NCBI RefSeq assembly: GCF_017352155.2
Contig: NZ_CP071462.1
Span: forward strand, 2,604,001 to 2,668,000
DNA: 64,000 nucleotides
From: Haloterrigena alkaliphila
Lineage (GTDB): Archaea; Halobacteriota; Halobacteria; Halobacteriales; Natrialbaceae
Direction: 5' to 3'
Shown here: positions 59,931 to 64,000 of the stretch, piece by piece
How positions within the stretch are numbered: the first letter of the stretch is position 1
Layout of the letters: each line of letters begins with the position of its first letter
Translations under genes and position numbers: made by a program
Notes under the pieces: model-generated
The model's database searches: none
What the model saw: the letters and a program-made list of their open reading frames with translations, nothing else
Told to the model about the DNA's origin: nothing

Positions 59931-60172
59931 TCGAGCGCGTCTACGATTCGTTCGACTCGTTCTCGCTGTTCGCTCGTTCGCTCGTTCCGGCGCCGTGAAA
60001 CGATTGCTTCGAGTTCGTCCGCCGTTTCGTCGCTCAACGCTCCGTAGTACTCCTCGAGTGAAGCGCCCGCTGTCAGGCGCCGAACGACGTCACTGAAACT
60101 CTCGTTCTCGCGCTTTTCCGCACGGAGTCGTTCGTACGCGTCGTCTGCTAACGAGATCGTCTTCGTCCCCAT
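59927..60172 (-). CDS. vapB: VapB antitoxin
   Basis: An 81-aa protein. The N-terminus MGTKTISLADDAYERLRAEK then NESFSDVVRRLTAG is the VapB DUF217/RHH-type DNA-binding part; the C-terminal helix (about 45-80, ADELEAIVSRRRNERTSEQR) should wrap the toxin. It represses the operon with VapC. The segment 60173-60190 just upstream contains direct TACATGTACGTACGTG-like repeats that could be its operator. Confidence 0.88.
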   Translation of the reverse strand: MGTKTISLADDAYERLRAEKRENESFSDVVRRLTAGASLEEYYGALSDETADELEAIVSRRRNERTSEQRERVERIVDALE

Positions 60173-60318
60173 GATGTGTACATGTACGTACGTGTATCCT
60201 AAAAATCTACTGCGGTATCACGAGTGACCAATCGTGCTCTCCGTCAAGAAGGGGTCCGGACGAGCGACGGCAGCTTCCGAAGCTACATGGCGGTTCATCG
60301 GTCACGATATGGCAATGA

Positions 60319-60639
60319 ACCGCTGGTGGCGCCGAGTACGTCCTCTCGCTGTCGACGGTCACCGGGCGGATGCTCGCCTCCGTGCTGATCGAGGACGAGG
60401 AGATCCTCACGCCCGAGACGCAGTTCGAACTCGTCCGGACGACGGCCCCCGAAATTGCCGGCCGGAGCCTCGGTGAGGTCGACCTGCGGGCGCGAACCAG
60501 CTGTACGGTCGTCGCGGTCGAACGCGAGGGGGAGCTGCTGACCGACCTCGGTCCGGAGTTCGTCGTTCGCACGGACGACGTGCTGATCGTGGCCGGCGAC
60601 GACGAGGCGATCAACCGGTTCGTCTCGCTGGCCTGCTGA
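60319..60639 (+). pseudogene. Truncated TrkA-C-type potassium channel/transport remnant
   Basis: The frame opens just after a TGA at 60316-60318 and encodes GAEYVLSLSTVTGRMLASVL (TrkA-N end), then a TrkA-C (RCK-C) domain: SLGEVDLRARTSCTVVAVER followed by GELLTDLGPEFVVRTDDVLI and VAGDDEAINRF. The N-terminal channel and the NAD-binding start are missing, so it is a fragment of a TrkA/Kch-like protein. An ATG at 60370 could give an 89-aa product. It lies between VapBC and the F420-type oxidoreductase. Confidence 0.7.
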
Positions 60640-60675
60640 ACCCGCCTCGAGTCAGCGCTGGGGCCGCCTCGAGGG

Positions 60676-61632
60676 CTAGTCGAACGACGGAAGCACGTCC
60701 TCCTCGTAGAACTCGATCGCCAGTTCCTGCTCGTCCCCGATCTGGTGGAAATAGACGTGATCGTAGCCGGCGTCGATCGCCTGTTCGATGCTGTCGATGT
60801 GAGCCTGCGGGTCGGGTTCGGTGGTGGTCCCGGCCTCGGCGATGTCCTCCTTTTCGACCAGCTGGGCCGCTTGCTCGAAGTGGGCCGGCGTCGGCAGCTC
60901 CTGCCCGAGTTCGCCCGGAATCGAGCCGTTGGGCCACTGCTCGTAGATCGTCTCGATCGCCTCCTCCTCGGTTTCGGCGTAACAGCCGTGCAGCTGGGTG
61001 TATTTCGGACCGTCGCCGCCGGCGTCCTCGTAGGCCGCGACGGGCTCTCCCTTCGGGCCGGAACACCAGAGCCCGTCGGCGGTCTCGGCGACCCACTCCG
61101 CGGTCTGCGGGCCGAAGGCGCTCGCGATGGTCGTCGGCTGCTCGTCGGGACAGGTGTAGAGGCGGGCGTTCTCGACCGTGTAGTGCTCGCCGTGGTGGCT
61201 CGTCGTCTGGCCGGTCCAGAGCTGGCGCATCACGTCCATCGCCTCGTCTAACATCTCGAGGCGGACGTCGTGTTCCGGCCAGCGCTCTCCGGTGACGTGT
61301 TCGTTCAGGTTCTCGCCGGTGCCGACGCCGAACGTGAACCGGTCGCCGAACAGTTCGTCGACGGTGGCGACGGCGTGGGCGACGTTGACCGGGTGAATTC
61401 GGATCGTCGGGCAGGTGACGCCGACGCCGACCTCGATGTCGTCGGTCTCGGTGGCGATCGCGCCCAGCGTCGACCAGACGAACGGCGACTCGCCCTGCGC
61501 GGAGACCCACGGGTGGAAGTGGTCGGAGATGGAGAGGAAGTCGAAGCCCGCCTCCTCGGCCCGGCGGGCGATATCGACGAGTTCGGTCGGGACGTGCTCC
61601 TCGCTCGAGAGGGTGTAACCGATGTCGGTCAT
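60676..61632 (-). CDS. F420-dependent LLM-class oxidoreductase (TIGR03557-like)
   Basis: A 318-aa TIM barrel starting MTDIGYTLSSEEHVPTELVD. The segments FDFLSISDHFHPWVSAQG, VGVGVTCPTIRIHPVNVAHA and FTFGVGTGENLNEHVTGERW are the LLM-family pattern of G6P dehydrogenase (F420)-like proteins (TIGR03557). Coenzyme F420 is present in haloarchaea. Substrate unknown. Confidence 0.87.
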   Translation of the reverse strand: MTDIGYTLSSEEHVPTELVDIARRAEEAGFDFLSISDHFHPWVSAQGESPFVWSTLGAIATETDDIEVGVGVTCPTIRIHPVNVAHAVATVDELFGDRFTFGVGTGENLNEHVTGERWPEHDVRLEMLDEAMDVMRQLWTGQTTSHHGEHYTVENARLYTCPDEQPTTIASAFGPQTAEWVAETADGLWCSGPKGEPVAAYEDAGGDGPKYTQLHGCYAETEEEAIETIYEQWPNGSIPGELGQELPTPAHFEQAAQLVEKEDIAEAGTTTEPDPQAHIDSIEQAIDAGYDHVYFHQIGDEQELAIEFYEEDVLPSFD

Positions 61633-61736
61633 TCCCCGACCGCTACCACAATTCGGCGCCTAATGGTTCACCCTGCGAGGGCAAGAAACGCGGCCGAGCA
61701 GCGATCGGAGCGGAACCGGACGGCCCCACGGCGTCG

Positions 61737-62828
61737 CTAATCCTTCACCTCGAGGAACGAGGGACACCAGTTGTCCGCGTCGACGAGTTCTCGTCTGGAG
61801 AACGGCGCCGACTCGTCGTCGCCCCAGAGCGGCCGCACCGCCATGTACGTGGGCCGACTGAAACGCGAGACGACCGGCATCCCGTCGCTGACGAATCCGT
61901 GGCGGGCGAGCAGCGACGGCGAGAGTGTCTGATCGGTCACCGACAGCACGTCCGCGTCCTCGTTGTCGGAGACGACCGCCGCGAGCAGATCGGCGAACGC
62001 GTCGTGGTTCGCGCCCAGCGGAAGCGAATCGAAGATGATCACGTCCCCGCCATCGGACCGCGTGACGAGCGCGGCGACGGGACGGTCGTCGCGGGTGGCC
62101 ACGTACGCGGTGTGGTCGAGGGACGGTGCGTCGAGCAGCCAGCGGTAGTACTGCGCTTCGCGGTAGGCGTGGAACGCTCGCGGGACCTCCGACTCGTAGA
62201 TCGACTCGAGGAGGTCCGGCGGCGGCGATGCGTACCGTTTGATGTCGTACGTTCCGTCGAAGGGTGCGAGTCGATCGCACAGCTCAAGTCCGCCCCGCGA
62301 GGCGGCGTTCGTCACCCGCTCGATCGGCCCGGAGGCGATTTCGTCCGGAAGCTCGCTGCCCGGCCGTTGTACCCGGTTGTACGTCGACACGACCGTTACT
62401 TCCGACCAGCCGAGTTTCTCCTGTGCGCCCAGCGACGCGCCGTTCGGGAAATTGAAGAAACACGCCGACTCTCGATCCTCGTAGCGACTGATCCCCAGTT
62501 CGGTAATCCGAGAGTACAGCCCCTGTCGACGGTGATCGGGGTGGACGACCGCGTCGACCGGTTTGAGCGCCAGGGCAACGTCCGCACCGCGGCGGAGCCG
62601 ACAGGGCACGTATCCCTGTACGGCGACGATCTCGTCGTCCCGTTCGGCGAGCGTGATCGGAACGTGCGAGAGGTACGGATCGTCGACGTACTTCCAGTCG
62701 AACCACTCGGTGCTCGGCCGAGTACCCCACTCGGTCTCGAACAGCGTCAGAATTCCCTCGCGATCCCCCGAATCGAACGTCCGGACGCTGTACTCGTCCG
62801 AACTATCCGTCTGTGTCTCGAGCGCCAT
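61737..62828 (-). CDS. GNAT-family N-acetyltransferase
   Basis: A 363-aa protein. Residues 15-130 (YSVRTFDSGDREGILTLFET, then LKPVDAVVHPDHRRQGLYSR) form a GNAT domain with the acetyl-CoA loop HPDHRRQGLYSRI. A second, GNAT-like half (about 200-330) has SLPLGANHDAFADLLAAVVS. Such two-domain GNATs acylate amines, peptides or sugars; target unknown. Strong acidic composition is normal here. It stands alone. Confidence 0.8.
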   Translation of the reverse strand: MALETQTDSSDEYSVRTFDSGDREGILTLFETEWGTRPSTEWFDWKYVDDPYLSHVPITLAERDDEIVAVQGYVPCRLRRGADVALALKPVDAVVHPDHRRQGLYSRITELGISRYEDRESACFFNFPNGASLGAQEKLGWSEVTVVSTYNRVQRPGSELPDEIASGPIERVTNAASRGGLELCDRLAPFDGTYDIKRYASPPPDLLESIYESEVPRAFHAYREAQYYRWLLDAPSLDHTAYVATRDDRPVAALVTRSDGGDVIIFDSLPLGANHDAFADLLAAVVSDNEDADVLSVTDQTLSPSLLARHGFVSDGMPVVSRFSRPTYMAVRPLWGDDESAPFSRRELVDADNWCPSFLEVKD

Positions 62829-63057
62829 TCGATCGGAAATCGACGGAACAATCCTTCGTTAAGGGGATACATCAGTCAATAGCATGATACGAACGACTGA
62901 AACCGGTTTTCTCTCGTTCCGTACCGACGAAAACGCGGCGAGTAAACACCTCCTACTTCCGGGAACGCCGGCGAATCAGGCCGTTAAGTCCGGGGGACGA
63001 GACCGTCCGTGACGGCAAACCGAACCCCTTACGCCCGGCCGACCGAAATCGGCCCGT

Positions 63058-64000
63058 ATGACAGCCGTAGTCGACGCGACTGCTCTCGAGAAGACCTACG
63101 GCGAGACGACGGCGCTGTCGGGGGCGTCGATCGCCGTCGGGGGCGGCGAGGTCTTCGCGCTGATCGGTCCGAACGGCGCCGGAAAGACGACGCTCGTCCG
63201 CGCGTTGACGGGGACCACCGAACCCGATTCGGGAACGGCACGCGTGCTCGGCGAGTCGCCGACGGCCATCGACCGGGACCGCCTCGGCGTGCTGCCACAG
63301 GACTTCTCGCCGCCGGATCGCCTCAGCGCGCGCGAACTCCTCGAGTACTACGCGGGCCTCTACGACGATCCGCGCGACCCCGACGACGTCCTCGCCGACG
63401 TCGGCCTCGCGGACGCCGGCGACACCTGGTACGAGGACCTCTCGGGCGGCCAGCAACGACGCGTCTGCGTCGGTTCCACGCTGGTCAACGACCCCGACGT
63501 CCTCTTTCTGGACGAGCCGACGACCGGCATCGATCCCGCCGGCCGGCGGACCGTCTGGCGCCTGATCGAGGACCTCGCCGCGGCCGGGACGACCGTCGTC
63601 CTCACCACCCACGACATGGCCGAGGCCGAACGCCTGGGCGACCGCGTGGGTCTGCTGGCCGACGGCGCCGTCGTCGCCCGCGGCACCCCCGCGGAACTCG
63701 TCGCCGAACACGGCGGCTCGAGTCGGCTTACAATCGAGACGACGGCCTCGCTCGAAGCCTTCGCCGACCTCGAGTATCCGGCCGACCGCCCGGCGACCGG
63801 TCGCCGTCACGGCCGGCCGTCGGAAACGGTCGTCGTCCGCGACGTCGATCCCGCCGAAATCGGGACCGTCGTCGACTACCTCGAGGACCGCGGAATCGAA
63901 TACACCGGCCTGACGTGGGCCGAACCCGACCTCGAGGACGTCTACCTGGCGCTGGCGGACCGGACGGAACTCGAGCGGACCGGTCGGGGGGGTAGCGGTG
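63058..64000 (+). CDS. ABC transporter ATPase (partial, runs off window)
   Basis: About 314 codons from MTAVVDATALEKTYGETTAL up to the right edge; no stop is seen. Walker A IGPNGAGKTTLV, signature DLSGGQQRRVCVGSTL, Walker B DVLFLDEPTTGIDPAG and H-loop LTTHDM are present. The C-terminal extension (about 225-300) follows the CcmA/drug-exporter or NodI style and is absent from simple importers. A partner permease is expected beyond the window. Confidence 0.9.
   Translation, partial: MTAVVDATALEKTYGETTALSGASIAVGGGEVFALIGPNGAGKTTLVRALTGTTEPDSGTARVLGESPTAIDRDRLGVLPQDFSPPDRLSARELLEYYAGLYDDPRDPDDVLADVGLADAGDTWYEDLSGGQQRRVCVGSTLVNDPDVLFLDEPTTGIDPAGRRTVWRLIEDLAAAGTTVVLTTHDMAEAERLGDRVGLLADGAVVARGTPAELVAEHGGSSRLTIETTASLEAFADLEYPADRPATGRRHGRPSETVVVRDVDPAEIGTVVDYLEDRGIEYTGLTWAEPDLEDVYLALADRTELERTGRGGSG

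Overview
The window is a piece of a haloarchaeal (class Halobacteria) chromosome. It is GC-rich, its proteins are strongly acidic (D/E-rich, few K), many genes look leaderless with TATA-like boxes 24-32 bp before the start codon, and the gene set is haloarchaeal: AglF-type nucleotidyltransferase, HVO_A0114-type regulator, DUF5789/DUF1616/DUF58-MoxR genes, Tat-exported proteins, Orc1/Cdc6, heme o synthase with an N-terminal CtaA-like half, squalene synthase. I cannot fix the genus; the gene content would suit Natrialbales.

Layout. 1-8.3 kb: cell-surface glycan genes (an AT-richer partial flippase, aglF, a membrane-anchored GT2, an NAD-dependent epimerase) interrupted by toxin-antitoxin-type genes, a frameshifted TnpB insertion sequence and two tiny zinc-finger genes. 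8.6-13.2 kb: an ATPase plus two FtsX-like permeases, and a Tat-exported protein. 13.5-25.3 kb: DUF1616, an HTH regulator, a MoxR/DUF58/DUF4350/DUF4129-type envelope cluster on both strands, and GlmU. 25.5-31.6 kb: aldehyde dehydrogenase, PRC-barrel, DUF4242, RIO-like kinase, a membrane protein and an acyl-CoA dehydrogenase. 31.6-33.9 kb: an intact copy of the same TnpB element abutting a lipoprotein gene. 34.1-40.2 kb: a probable replication origin (orc1/cdc6, six ORB-like boxes, an AT-rich core, three tandem repeats) flanked by two glutamate dehydrogenase paralogues. 40.3-43.6 kb: a second TnpB family with a divergent 47-aa gene and a palindrome between them, then a second aldehyde dehydrogenase. 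43.8-45.8 kb: a gene-poor inverted-repeat element with a solo IS left end, a small membrane gene and an empty stretch. 45.8-64 kb: a Tat-linked trypsin-like protease, aldolase/FBPase pair, 3-hydroxyacyl-CoA dehydrogenase, squalene synthase, acyl-CoA dehydrogenase, DUF3267 protease, heme o synthase, aldo/keto reductase, a VapBC pair, a TrkA-like remnant, an F420-type oxidoreductase, a GNAT protein and a partial ABC ATPase.

The most striking observation concerns the two related TnpB elements (3476-4951 and 31657-33134). Comparing them gives exact ends: each follows TTAC and ends with TCAA, the left and right cleavage motifs known for IS608. Both sit antisense exactly at the stop codon of a host gene. 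The reconstructed empty sites read NNG-TAA and the filled sites read NNT-TGA, so both host proteins (ending ...VER and ...ILG) are unchanged. The reRNA guides then match the 3' ends of those host genes, which suggests stop codons can serve as neutral, re-targetable docking sites for this family.
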